Positions 1 to 9,288 of a stretch of 64,000 nt of DNA are shown in pieces (position 1 is the stretch's first letter; each line of letters begins with the position of its first letter). This DNA comes from Saccopteryx bilineata (Eukaryota; Chordata; Mammalia; Chiroptera; Emballonuridae), in assembly GCF_036850765.1 (NCBI RefSeq), contig NC_089493.1:15873632-15937631 (forward strand). Reading direction: 5' to 3'. A model generated the notes under the pieces. It saw only the letters and a list, made by a program, of their open reading frames with translations, did not search any database and was not told where the DNA came from. The translations under genes and the position numbers were made by a program.

Positions 1-737
1 TAATGGGTTATGTTCCTCTTTTGATTAGTATGTATCAATTAGTATTGGTATAGGTACTCAATAAATGTTTAGATATGGACTAATTGAAGGAATAAGTAAA
101 AAAGAAGGGAGCTTCTATGTGGAACCATAGACCCTGCCTTCCGAACATCACGGGACATATAGGAAGGTAACAAGGGGCTCCAGAAGACAGTCAGTAATTT
201 CCTTCCATGTCAAGTATATAACAGTGGGGGACTTGTGTCCTAGTGGTCATTGGAAATTCAGTTTCATAGTTCATTTTCTGAAATTCAGGAACACAAAGAC
301 ATTAAAAACTTGGCAAGTTTGTTTAGTGGTAAAACCTGATCCGATTCTGCTAAGTTTCTTTAAATTTTAACTTATTCCATCTCATAGAAAAATTTTAAGG
401 TTTTCAGTAGAACTGTTAACTATGTCTGATTACTATGTGCTGTACCAGCCCCCAGATGGGGGGGTAAACTGTATATATAACTTATTGCATTTCTAAAATA
501 TGACAAATTTTGAATTCTGAACCCATCCTAACCTAAGGGTTTCAGATAAGGGATTATGAACACTTGGAAATTCACAAAGGAACCATGATATTAAAGTATA
601 GAATTATGGATGGTTAAGCAACTCTTCAATTGTGAACCCAAGGTTTGAATCCAAGACCTTCTGCCTTGAACCTTCTGATTTTTTCCTCTCTTCAAAAGGG
701 AAGAAGTAAAAAAAGAAATCAATGACTGTATGCTTAA
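1..737. other. Unassigned AT-rich sequence
   Basis: No gene, RNA or recognisable repeat was seen. Open frames are short and carry no known motif. A G-run lies at about 459-464. The stretch reads as neutral single-copy sequence. Confidence 0.5.
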
Positions 738-925
738 TATTCAATATTTGTTAAGCATTGCTCTAAGTATATTTATTAATTTAGCTATAAAATCTTATGA
801 TGTAGGTACTATTTTTATCCTAATTTTACAGATGAGCCAAAGTCCTGGGAAATTAATTAATTTGTGCAATTCCAGAAATAAGTGGCAGACCTGGAATTAT
901 GAGCACAGGTAGTCCATCTCCGTAC
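738..925 (-). repeat. MIR-type ancient SINE, reverse
   Basis: The order of features matches the reverse of the MIR consensus: a segment like 'gtaggtactatttttatcc', then 'ttttacagatgagccaaag', then a degraded acceptor-like part with 'agtggcagacctgg'. These are typical of MIR across placental mammals. No target duplication is expected at this age. The assignment rests on recalled consensus and the ends are approximate. Confidence 0.6.
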
Positions 926-1284
926 CCATGGCCATAACCACCACATAGTACTCTGAAGTCAAGAATATGTCTAGGACACAGTGTAAGACAAAGAAATGTA
1001 AAGCTCCTTGAAAAAAATTTAAAAAATAAAAGAGGAGACAGAGAAACAAAAAACATATGAAGACAACAAGGAAGAAAAATTGAGGAGAAATTTCTGTTTC
1101 AATATAAAGCTGGTAAGATCTCCACTGAATTCCTTAAAAAGAAGGCTCAGCAGTTAAAGCCTAGAAAAAACTTTGAAAGGCTTGAAGTCATCTGTTTTGT
1201 ATAATTGGCTTGTACTTGATCAAAAGCATGAATTAGTATTTTTTATTTTCTTTCTTCTGAAAGCATCATATTAAAAGTTTCAAT
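926..1284. other. Unassigned sequence upstream of L1-A
   Basis: A-rich single-copy sequence without a convincing open frame or repeat. It ends in the AT-rich target where L1-A inserted. Confidence 0.4.
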
Positions 1285-1298
1285 AAAATATTATTTTG
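1285..1298 (+). repeat. Left target-site duplication of L1-A
   Basis: The 14 bases AAAATATTATTTTG occur here and again at 8994-9007, directly after the poly(A) tail. An exact 14-bp duplication flanking a 7.7-kb element shows a single target-primed insertion and fixes both element ends. Confidence 0.93.
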
Positions 1299-1303
1299 GG
1301 AGA

Positions 1304-1311
1304 TGACGTCA
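1304..1311. promoter_or_regulatory. CRE/ATF palindrome at L1-A 5' end
   Basis: TGACGTCA, the exact consensus binding site for CREB/ATF factors, begins at the sixth base of the element. It sits where the start site of an internal L1 promoter would be. The octamer is seen directly; function is inferred. Confidence 0.6.
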
Positions 1312-1759
1312 GAGTAATGGCGGGGTAGGAAGCGATACCGATAAATCTCCCCCAAAACTCAACAAGATCTTCAACCAGAAACAGAAAAACCTATACTTGG
1401 AGCTTCCAGATGCTTCGCAATACACCCAAAGGTATGATTGAGTGAAAAATTGGCTAAATATATAACCAAACCCCGAAGGAAAAGGGGAGTAAGAAATGCT
1501 CCGCCTTCCTCACTAACCTAAACAGGGCGGCTTTCTCTGGTAACTGTGAATATAGAAACTGAGGCGGGCAAAGGGGGTGAATAGATCCAGGCCGCCGAGG
1601 CACAAACGGCCGAACCAGGCTGTGGCACACAGATCCAAGCCGAGGAAAATCTGATCCTGTGGCAACCCGGGCAATACAAGCTAACACTCGCGCCAAACCC
1701 AAACAAAGAAAGACAAGCGGAGCGGCCATTTTACCCGGTCTCCTGGTCGGTGCGCAGTT

Positions 1760-2340
1760 AGTGGGCGAGAGATTTCTTCCTAGGCCCCGAGAGTGGGTGC
1801 CCGTGTTGCCCCATGGAGAGGCAGGGTCAGAGGCCTTTCTGTGGGTCGAGGACAGAGTCTCTGGGCAGCCCCAGCGCCCTGGGAAAGCCACACACGGGAG
1901 GGAGTGAGAACTACTTCCAATGGTGGAGATTTTCCGTGCTGGTGAGGGTTTCACTCAGAGGGAACCGCGGCCGGCCTCATATCCTGGTGTGCGCGCGCAG
2001 ATAAGGAGTGAGCGATTCCTCCGAGTGCCTCCGTAGTGCGCGCCCGTGTTATCGCAGAGAGGGGCAGAGTCAGGGGCCTTTGTGTGGGCCAAAGCGGAAT
2101 CTCGAGCCGCCCCAGCGCCTTGCAAAAGCCGCGCACGGGGACGGAGCGAGACTCAATTCCAACGCTGCAACTTTTCCCTGCGGTTGGGGGTTTCACTCAG
2201 AGCGTGAGACTGCTGGCTGGATATCCTGGTCGCAGACAGTGAGTGAGAGTTTCCTCCAAGCGCCCCCCAGAAGTGGGCGCCCGCTTGTGTTACCGGACAG
2301 AGTGGCAGAGCCAGTGGTCTTTGAGTGGGCGGAAAGCCCG
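1760..2340 (+). repeat. Tandem promoter monomers in the L1-A 5' UTR
   Basis: Two complete units and one partial unit follow head to tail: 1760-2006, 2007-2241 and 2242-about 2340. Shared landmarks recur in the same order: 'gagagatttcttcc' / 'gagcgattcctcc' / 'gagagtttcctcc'; 'cccgtgtt'; 'ggcagagtcaggggcctt'-like; 'gccccagcgcc'; 'gtttcactcagag'; and 'atatcctggt'. Unit length is about 235-247 bp with clear divergence between units. The arrangement resembles the 5' monomers of rodent L1s, where each unit adds promoter activity. Boundaries were set by eye. Confidence 0.8.
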
Positions 2341-2759
2341 CCTGATTATGCTAGCAGCTCTGACTGACTGAGCCTTACCCAGAGCCCTGTGCTGAGTGGA
2401 AATAGAGTGGGGAGTTGCCAGCTCTTTGAGCCTCTTACTATCCAGGCAGAGGCAGCAGCAACCCCATAGCTGGATTATCAGGCTACTAATTGAGGAAGGA
2501 AAGACTAGGAGAAAGGCTCCAGGAACACAGACTCTCTCACTGTCGGAGCCTATAAATGCTTATGAGCCTCGACTCCCACGAGACTAAAGCACAATACATG
2601 ACATTGCCATAGAGACTTATCAACTGCCAGCCTCTACCTGAGCGTGCCTAAGGGGCAGAACCCGGGGTACAGAGTCACCGACCAGGAAGAGGGAGAGAAA
2701 AGAAAAAGCAAGAAGATAACCTCTCAAAATCAAGAATAATCTGCAGACTTTATAACCTA

Positions 2760-3720
2760 TCTCATTTTATTATATTTGTTCGTTTGTTTCTCTTATCTTC
2801 ATTCTTGATACTTTTTTTTCTTCCTCCAATTTGGCCGATTAACTCTCTACTGGTCTTACTCTCTCCTCTCCTTGAACTACACTACCCATAAGTGTTACAT
2901 CTCCCATTATCTTTTCTCTTCTCTTCCTTTCTCTCTATGAGGGTTGCACTCCAAAACCCTTAACTCTCTCTCTCTCTCCTTTCTTTTTTCTTCTTTTAGT
3001 GGTTCCCTCTTTTTTTTCTCTCTCTCTCTTTCTTTTCTCCCTCTATATTAGTTTCTTCCTTTCTCCTTTACATCTCCTCTCATTCAAACCTCAATAACAA
3101 ACAAATTATCTTATCTGGGACTCAAACCTATGTTTGTGGCATTTTGGGGGGTTTCTACTTCACCTTTTTAACTCACTAGCAGTGCTCCCATCCCTGGCTC
3201 TCCATATTATCTAGTTCTTGTTCCACTAAATACAATAGTAAGTTTTTAATTTGTCCCCCCATTTTTCCGTTTTCCTCTTATTCCTCTCATCATAACTCTT
3301 AGACAACCAACACCTAAAAGCAAATCATTTTATTCTTGACCCAAATTTTTTCCTTATTTGCTTTTTGTGGGTCCATACGCTCTTTTTTTTTTCTTTTTTT
3401 TCCTTTTTTTTTCTTTCTTTTTTTCTTTTTTGCCCCTTTATTACTTTTCCCCAATTCAGGCCCTCCATCACAGGCATTGTTTGTTATAACTCACAGTCCA
3501 CCACAAGATTTTCTCAAGAAAGAGGGGAGAGGAGAGGAGAGGAAAAAAGGAGGGGGGGAATAATTTCCTTTTTTTAAAAATTTTTATTTTATTTTATTTT
3601 TCTTTATTTCATTATTAATTTTTTTTTTAAAAAAACAACTCTTTTCGATTTTTTATTTTTTTTATTTTTTTTAACTTTTTATTCTTTATTAAATCTCATT
3701 AATACTATCAACAAAACCAC
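2760..3720 (+). repeat. Pyrimidine- and T-rich tract of L1-A 5' UTR
   Basis: The sense strand is strongly C/T rich for almost 1 kb: runs of 'ctctctctct' around 2966-3030, T-runs separated by single C around 3380-3430, and A/T homopolymers around 3570-3690. A short purine-rich island (about 3518-3558) interrupts it. The L1 RNA would therefore have a U-rich leader immediately upstream of ORF1. L1-B has no equivalent. Confidence 0.75.
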
Positions 3721-3726
3721 CCTCAG

Positions 3727-4722
3727 ATGCCATTAAGGAAGAGAAAATCGAATATCATGGATACAAAAGAAAGAGAGGTAACACAGCTAGATGAGGAAAA
3801 ATCTATGGAGAAAAAATTTAACATATTGGAAACCTTGGAGCTAAATGACAGAGAATTCAAGATAGAAATCCTAAAAATCCTCCGAGAAATACAAGAAAAC
3901 ACAGAAAGGCAATATAGGGAGCTCAGAAAACAACTCAATGAACACAAAGAATATATGTCCAAGGAAATTGAAACTATAAAAACAAATCAAACAGAGATGA
4001 AAAACTCAATTCACGAGCTGAAAAACGAAGTAACAAGCTTAGCTAATAGAACAGGTCAGATAGAAGAGAGGATTAGTGAAATAGAAGACAAGCAACTTGA
4101 GGCACAACAGAGAGAAGAAGAAAGAGACTCAAAAATTAAAAAAAATGAGATAGCCCTACAAGAATTATCTGACTCCATCAAAAAGAATAACATAAGAATA
4201 ATAGGTATATCAGAGGGAGAAGAGAGAGAAAATGGAATGGAGAACATACTCAAACAAATAATAGATGAGAACTTCCCAAGCCTGTGGAAAGAACTAAAGC
4301 CTCAAGTTCAAGAAGCAAACAGAACTCCAAGTTTTCTTAACCCCAACAAACCTACTCCAAGGCATATTATAATGAAATTGACACAAACCAACAGCAAAGA
4401 AAAAATTCTCAAGGCAGCCAGGGAAAAGAAGAATACAACATATAAAGGAAGGCCCATTAGATTATCATCAGATTTCTCAGCAGAAACTCTACAAGCTAGA
4501 AGAGAGTGGACCCCAATATTTAAAGTCCTGAAAGAGAGGAACTTTCAGCCACGAATACTATACCCATCAAAGCTATCCTTCAAATACGAAGGAGAAATAA
4601 AAACATTCACAGATACAGAAAAGATGAGGGAATTTATCATGAGAAAACCCCCACTCCAGGAATTACTAAAGGGGGTTCTCCAATCAGATACAAAGAACAA
4701 AAAAAAACAGAGCCACAAGTAA
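3727..4722 (+). CDS. L1 ORF1 protein (ORF1p), intact
   Basis: This open frame of 331 residues encodes the RNA-binding, nucleic-acid chaperone protein of L1, which coats L1 RNA as trimers in the cytoplasm. A basic N-terminus (MPLRKRKSN) is followed by a long charged heptad-rich coiled coil at about residues 30-150. The RRM starts near residue 154 with NIRIIGISEGEE, and the C-terminal domain is at about 255-315, with the conserved YKGRPIRLSSDFSAETLQAR and FQPRILYPSKLSF segments. Length fits mammalian ORF1p (about 330-360). The start is the first ATG after the pyrimidine-rich leader. No stop or frameshift is visible, so this frame could still be translated. It aligns residue by residue with the broken ORF1 of L1-B at 48765-49656. 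Confidence 0.92.
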   Translation: MPLRKRKSNIMDTKEREVTQLDEEKSMEKKFNILETLELNDREFKIEILKILREIQENTERQYRELRKQLNEHKEYMSKEIETIKTNQTEMKNSIHELKNEVTSLANRTGQIEERISEIEDKQLEAQQREEERDSKIKKNEIALQELSDSIKKNNIRIIGISEGEERENGMENILKQIIDENFPSLWKELKPQVQEANRTPSFLNPNKPTPRHIIMKLTQTNSKEKILKAAREKKNTTYKGRPIRLSSDFSAETLQARREWTPIFKVLKERNFQPRILYPSKLSFKYEGEIKTFTDTEKMREFIMRKPPLQELLKGVLQSDTKNKKKQSHK

Positions 4723-4818
4723 AAGCTCCAAGAAGAACACAATAAAACCAAATTTAAACTGTGACAACAACAAAAAGAAAGAGGGGGAGAAGACGGAGAT
4801 TAACAGTAGCAAAGGACG

Positions 4819-5058
4819 ATGGAGTGCAAAAGTACTCACAAAATAGTTCACTACAATGAACAGGGTAGGGACCCTTTTCATTACTCAAAGGTAACCACCA
4901 TTGAAAAAACCACCACAGAAGCACATGAGATAAAAAAGATAGCAACAGAGGAAAGATGTATGGAATACAACCAAATAAAAACAAAAGATAGAAAAACGAA
5001 AGAGAAGGATCAAACAAGACATGAAACTAACAGAAAGCAAGATATAAAATGGCAATAG
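4819..5058 (+). other. 79-codon open frame in the L1-A spacer, overlapping ORF2 start
   Basis: The ATG has a strong translation context (A at -3, G at +4). The product would be lysine- and glutamate-rich (it opens MECKSTHKIVHY) and matches no family I recognise. Its stop codon at 5056-5058 lies just beyond the ORF2 ATG at 5049-5051, so the two frames overlap by 10 bases. This layout could allow termination-reinitiation onto ORF2. It could equally be chance in a lysine-codon-rich spacer. L1-B has only 67 bases between its ORFs. Confidence 0.3.
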
Positions 5059-8000
5059 GGAACTCACAAGTATCAATAATTACACTAAATGTAAACGGAA
5101 TAAACTCACCAATAAAAAGGCACAGAGTAGCAGAATGGATTAAAAAAGAAAATCCAACTGTATGCTGCCTACAGGAAACTCATCTAAGTAACAAGGATAA
5201 AAACAAATTCAAAGTGAAAGACTGGAAAACAATACTCCAAGCAAATAACATCCAAAAAAAAGCAGGTGTAGCAATACTCATATCGGATAATGCTGACTAC
5301 AAGACAGGAAAAGTACTCAGAGACAAAAATGGCCATTTCATAATGGCTAAGGGGACACTGAATCAAGAAGACATAACAATTCTTAATATATATGCACCAA
5401 ACCAAGGAGCACCAAAATATATAAGACAGCTACTTATTGATCTTAAAACAAAAACTAACAAAAATACAATCATACTTGGAGACCTCAGTACACCGCTGAC
5501 GGCTCTAGATCGGTCATCCAAACAGGGAATCAACAAAGACATAGTGGCCTTAAACAAAACACTAGAGCACCTGGATATGATAGACATCTACAGGACATTT
5601 CATCCCAAAGTGACTGAGTATACATTTTTCTCCAGTGTACATGGATCATTCTCAAGAATTGACCATATGTTGGGCCACAAAAACAACATCAGCAAATTCA
5701 GAAAAATTGAAGTTGTACCAAGCATATTTTCTGATCATAAAGCCTTGAAACTAGAATTCAACTGCAAAAAAGAGGAAAAAAATCCCACAAAAATGTGGAA
5801 ACTAAACAACATACTTTTAAAAAATGAATGGGTCAAAGAAGAAATAAGTACAGAGATCAAAAGATATATACAGACTAATGAAAATGACAATACGACATAT
5901 CAGAATCTATGGGATGCAGCAAAAGCAGTGATAAGAGGGAAGTTCATATCGCTTCAGGCATATATGAACAAACAAGAGAGAGCCCAAGTGAACCACGTAA
6001 CTTCCCACCTTAAGGAACTAGAAAAAGAAGAACAAAGACAACCCAAAACCAGCCGAAGAAAGGAAATAATAAAAATCAGAGCAGAAATAAATGAATTAGA
6101 GAACAGAAAAACTATAGAAAAAATTAATAGAACAAGGAGCTGGTTCTTTGAAAAGATCAACAAAATTGACAAACCCTTGGCAAGACTTACCAAGGAAAAA
6201 AGAGAAAGAACTCATATAAACAAAATCCAAAATGAAAGAGGAGAAATCACCACGGACACTGTAGATATACAAAGAATTATTGTAGAATACTATGAAAAAC
6301 TTTATGCCACTAAATTCAACAACCTAGAAGAAATGGATGAATTCCTAGAAAAATACAACCTTCCTAGACCGAGTCAAGGAGAAGCAGAAAGCCTAAACAG
6401 ACCTATCAGTAGAGAAGAAATAGAAAAAACCATTAAAAACCTCCCCAAAAATAAAAGTCCAGGCCCTGACGGCTATACCAGTGAATTTTATCAAACATTC
6501 AAAGAAGACTTGGTTCCTATTCTACTCAAAGTCTTCCAAAAAATTGAAGAAGAAGCAATACTTCCAAACACATTTTATGAGGCCAACATAACCCTCATCC
6601 CAAAACCAGGCAAGGATGGCACAAAAAAAGAAAACTACAGACCAATATCTCTAATGAATACAGATGCTAAAATACTAAACAAAATACTAGCAAATCGAAT
6701 ACAACAACATATTAAAAAAATAATACATCATGATCAAGTGGGATTCATCCCAGAATCTCAAGGATGGTTCAACATACGTAAAACGGTTAATGTAATACAC
6801 CATATCAACAAAACAAAGAACAAAAACCACATGATCTTATCAATAGATGCAGAAAAGGCTTTCGATAAAATACAACACAATTTTATGTTTAAGACTCTCA
6901 ACAAAATGGGTATAGAAGGAAAATATCTCAACATGATAAAGGCCATATATGATAAACCATCAGCTAACATCATATTAAATGGCACTAAACTGAAGGCTTT
7001 CCCCCTTAAATCAGGAACAAGACAGGGTTGTCCACTCTCTCCACTCTTATTTAATGTGGTACTAGAGGTTCTCGCCACAGCAATCAGACAAGACAAAGAA
7101 ATAAAAGGCATCATATCGGAAAAGAAGAAGTAAAGGTATCACTTTTTGCAGATGATATGATCCTATACATCGAAAACCCCAAAGAATCCACAAAAAGACT
7201 ACTAGAAACAATAAGCCAATACAGTAAGGTCGCAGGATACAAAATTAACATACAGAAGTCAATAGCCTTTCTATATGCCAACAATGAAACAACTGAGAAG
7301 GAACTCAAAAGAATAATCCCCTTCACGATTGCAACAAAAAAAATAAAATACTTAGGAATAAACATAACAAAGAATGTAAAGGACTTATATAATGAAAACT
7401 ATAAACCATTGTCAAGGGAAATCGATAAAGATATAATGAGATGGAAGAATATACCTTGTTCTTGGCTAGGAAGAATAAATATAATCAAGATGGCTATATT
7501 ACCCAAAGCAATATACAAATTTAATGCAATTCCCAACTTCCAATGACGTTTTTTAAAGAAATAGAGCAAAAAATCATCAGATTTATATGGAACTATAAAA
7601 AACCCCGAATAGCCAAAGCAATCCTAAAGAAAAAGAATGAAGCTGGGGGCATAACAATACCTGACTTCAAACTCTATTATAGGGCCACGACAATCAAAAC
7701 AGCATGGTATTGGCAGAAAAATAGACACTCAGACCAATGGAACAGAATAGAAAGTCCAGAAATAAAACCACATATATATAGTCAAATAATTTTTGATAAA
7801 GGGGCCAACAACACACAATGGAGAAAAGAAAGCCTCTTCAATAAATGGTGCTGGGAAAACTGGAAAGCCACATGCAAAAGAATGAAACTGGACTACAGTC
7901 TCTCTCCCTGTACAAAAATTAACTCAAAATGGATCAAAGATCTAAACATAAGACCTGAAACAATTAAGTACATAGAAGAAGACATATGTACTCAACTCAT

Positions 8001-8871
8001 GGACCTGGGTTTTAAAGAGCATTTTATGAATTTGACTCCAATGGCAAGAGAAGTGAAGGCAAAAATTAATGAATGGGACTACATCAGACTAAGAAGTTTT
8101 TGCTCAGCAAGAGAAACTGATAACAAAATAAACAGAAAGCCAACTAAATGGGAAATGCTATTTTCAAAGAACAGCTCAGATAAGGGCCTAATATCCAAAA
8201 TATACAAAGAACTCATAAAAATCAACAACAAACAAACAAACAATCCAATAAAAAAATGGGAAGAGGATATGAATAGACACTTCTCCCAGGAAGAAATACA
8301 AATGGCCAACAGATATATGAAAAGATGCTCATCTTCTTTAGCTATTAGAGAAATGCAAATCAAAATGGCAATGAGATACCACCTCACACCTGTTCGATTA
8401 GCTGTTATTAGCAAGTCAGGTAATAGCAAATGTTGGAGAGGCTGTGGAGAAAAAGGAACCCTCATACACTGTTGGTGGGAATGTAAAGTAGTACAACCAT
8501 TATGGAAGAAAGTATGGTGGTTCCTCAAAAAACTGAAAATAGAACTACCTTATGACCCAGCAATCCCTCTACTGGGTATATATCCCCAAAACTCAGAAAC
8601 ATTGATACGTAAAGACACATGCAGCCCCATGTTTATTGCAGCATTGTTCACAGTGGCCAGGACATGGAAACAACCAAAAAACCCATCAATAGATGACTGG
8701 ATAAAGAAGATGTGGCACATATACACTATGGAATACTACTCAGCCATAAGAAATGATGACATCGGAACATTTACAGCAAAATGGTGGGATCTTGATAACA
8801 TGATACGAAGCGAAATAAGTAAATCAGAAAAAACCAGGAACTGTATTATTCCATACGTAGGTGGGAAATAA
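5049..8871 (+). pseudogene. L1 ORF2 (endonuclease/reverse transcriptase), frameshifted
   Basis: If uninterrupted, ORF2 would be about 1,274 residues, the normal mammalian length. It encodes the target-primed reverse transcription enzyme. The N-terminal APE-type endonuclease (residues 1-235) shows LNVNG, QETHL, D145 in GDLSTPL, and FSDHK. The catalytic N147 of the family is serine here. The reverse transcriptase follows, with [38 protein letters not shown] and [10 protein letters not shown]. The C-terminal zinc-knuckle-like [18 protein letters not shown] lies near 8431-8484. Two lesions break it. A 1-bp loss near 7118 ends the first frame at 7133, just before FADD. A loss of about 4 bp near 7530 separates 7157-7546 from the last frame, 7543-8871. 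No full enzyme can be made. Confidence 0.93.
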
Positions 8872-8962
8872 TACTGAAACTAATAGACATTGACAAGAGT
8901 GTGGTGGTTACGGGGGGGGAGGGGGGAATGGGAGAGGGATAGGGGGTGGGGAGGGGAAAAAA

Positions 8963-8993
<31 letters not shown>
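8872..8993 (+). repeat. Short L1-A 3' UTR with G-rich tract and poly(A) tail
   Basis: After the ORF2 stop there are about 40 bases, then a G-run-rich purine tract at 8911-8956 with several separated runs of three or more G, then directly the tail, A-only at first and then with 'aaaag' units up to 8993. The other L1 copies continue for about 170 nt beyond the G tract before their tail. The G tract has the composition of a G-quadruplex-forming sequence, as is known for L1 3' UTRs. Confidence 0.8.
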
Positions 8994-8994
<1 letters not shown>

Positions 8995-9007
8995 AAATAT
9001 TATTTTG
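8994..9007 (+). repeat. Right target-site duplication of L1-A
   Basis: Exact repeat of 1285-1298, following the poly(A) tail. Confidence 0.93.
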
Positions 9008-9117
9008 AAAGTACTTTGGTGAACCATGAAAGCACTATATTGATATGGGTAAATGAAGTAAGATATTCATGCAAATATGTGTCTTAGTCTAGATTCCTGA
9101 GAAAATATATTGAAGCA

Positions 9118-9288
9118 ATGTTATACGCCATTGTCCTGATACACCATGCTTGCAAGATTCAGATCCTAGTTAGGGCACGTACAAGAATCAACCAATGAAT
9201 GCTTAAGTGGAACAATTGATTGATGTTTTCTTTCTCCCACCCTTCCCTTCCTTCTAAAATCAATCAATAATTATTTTTTTAAAAAAAG
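9118..9288 (+). mobile_element. Old bat-type tRNA-headed SINE
   Basis: The segment has a decayed tRNA-like head ending near 'agggcacgtacaagaatc', then 'aaccaatgaatgc', 'aagtggaacaa', a pyrimidine-rich part and 'aaaatcaatcaataa' before an A-rich end. The same body occurs reversed at 46064-46205. I recognise the pattern from older bat SINEs. Divergence is high. Confidence 0.6.

Larger units (their letters stand above)
1299..3726 (+). promoter_or_regulatory. L1-A 5' UTR and internal promoter region
   Basis: About 2.4 kb precede ORF1, far longer than the roughly 0.9 kb in L1-B (47855-48764). The first part is GC- and CpG-rich (about 1560-2400) in an AT-rich region, as expected for an L1 internal RNA polymerase II promoter. 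It opens with an exact CRE octamer (1304-1311) followed by 'gtaatggcggggtagg', which resembles the YY1-type ATGGCGG signal near the 5' end of other L1s. A reverse-strand YY1-like GCGGCCATTTT lies at about 1722-1732. Tandem monomers occupy 1760-2340, and the last kilobase is pyrimidine-rich. Promoter activity is inferred from position and composition. Confidence 0.75.
1299..8993 (+). mobile_element. Full-length LINE-1 retrotransposon (L1-A)
   Basis: This is a complete L1 of about 7.7 kb. In order it has a long 5' UTR (1299-3726), an intact ORF1 (3727-4722), a spacer (4723-5048), an ORF2 region (5049-8871), a short purine/G-rich 3' UTR and a poly(A) tail ending at 8993. Exact 14-bp target duplications flank it. 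ORF1 is open throughout. ORF2 is interrupted by two frameshifts, so the copy can no longer make a full ORF2 protein. It lacks the roughly 170-nt terminal 3' segment seen in the two other L1 copies here (44665-45421 and 47855-53803). The long tail and perfect duplications suggest a fairly recent insertion. L1 copies of this form are normal in mammalian genomes; the subfamily is not identified. Confidence 0.95.

Noticed and set aside
1518..1706. Short reverse frame inside the L1-A 5' UTR
   Set aside because: It lies in another frame of the longer antisense frame and in GC-rich DNA where stops are rare; no independent support.
3336..3577. Frames rich in Phe, Leu and Ser that look like membrane segments
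   Set aside because: They are translations of the T-rich tract in the L1 5' UTR; composition alone explains them.
8079..8528. 149-codon reverse frame
   Set aside because: Shadow of ORF2 on the opposite strand; no motif of its own.
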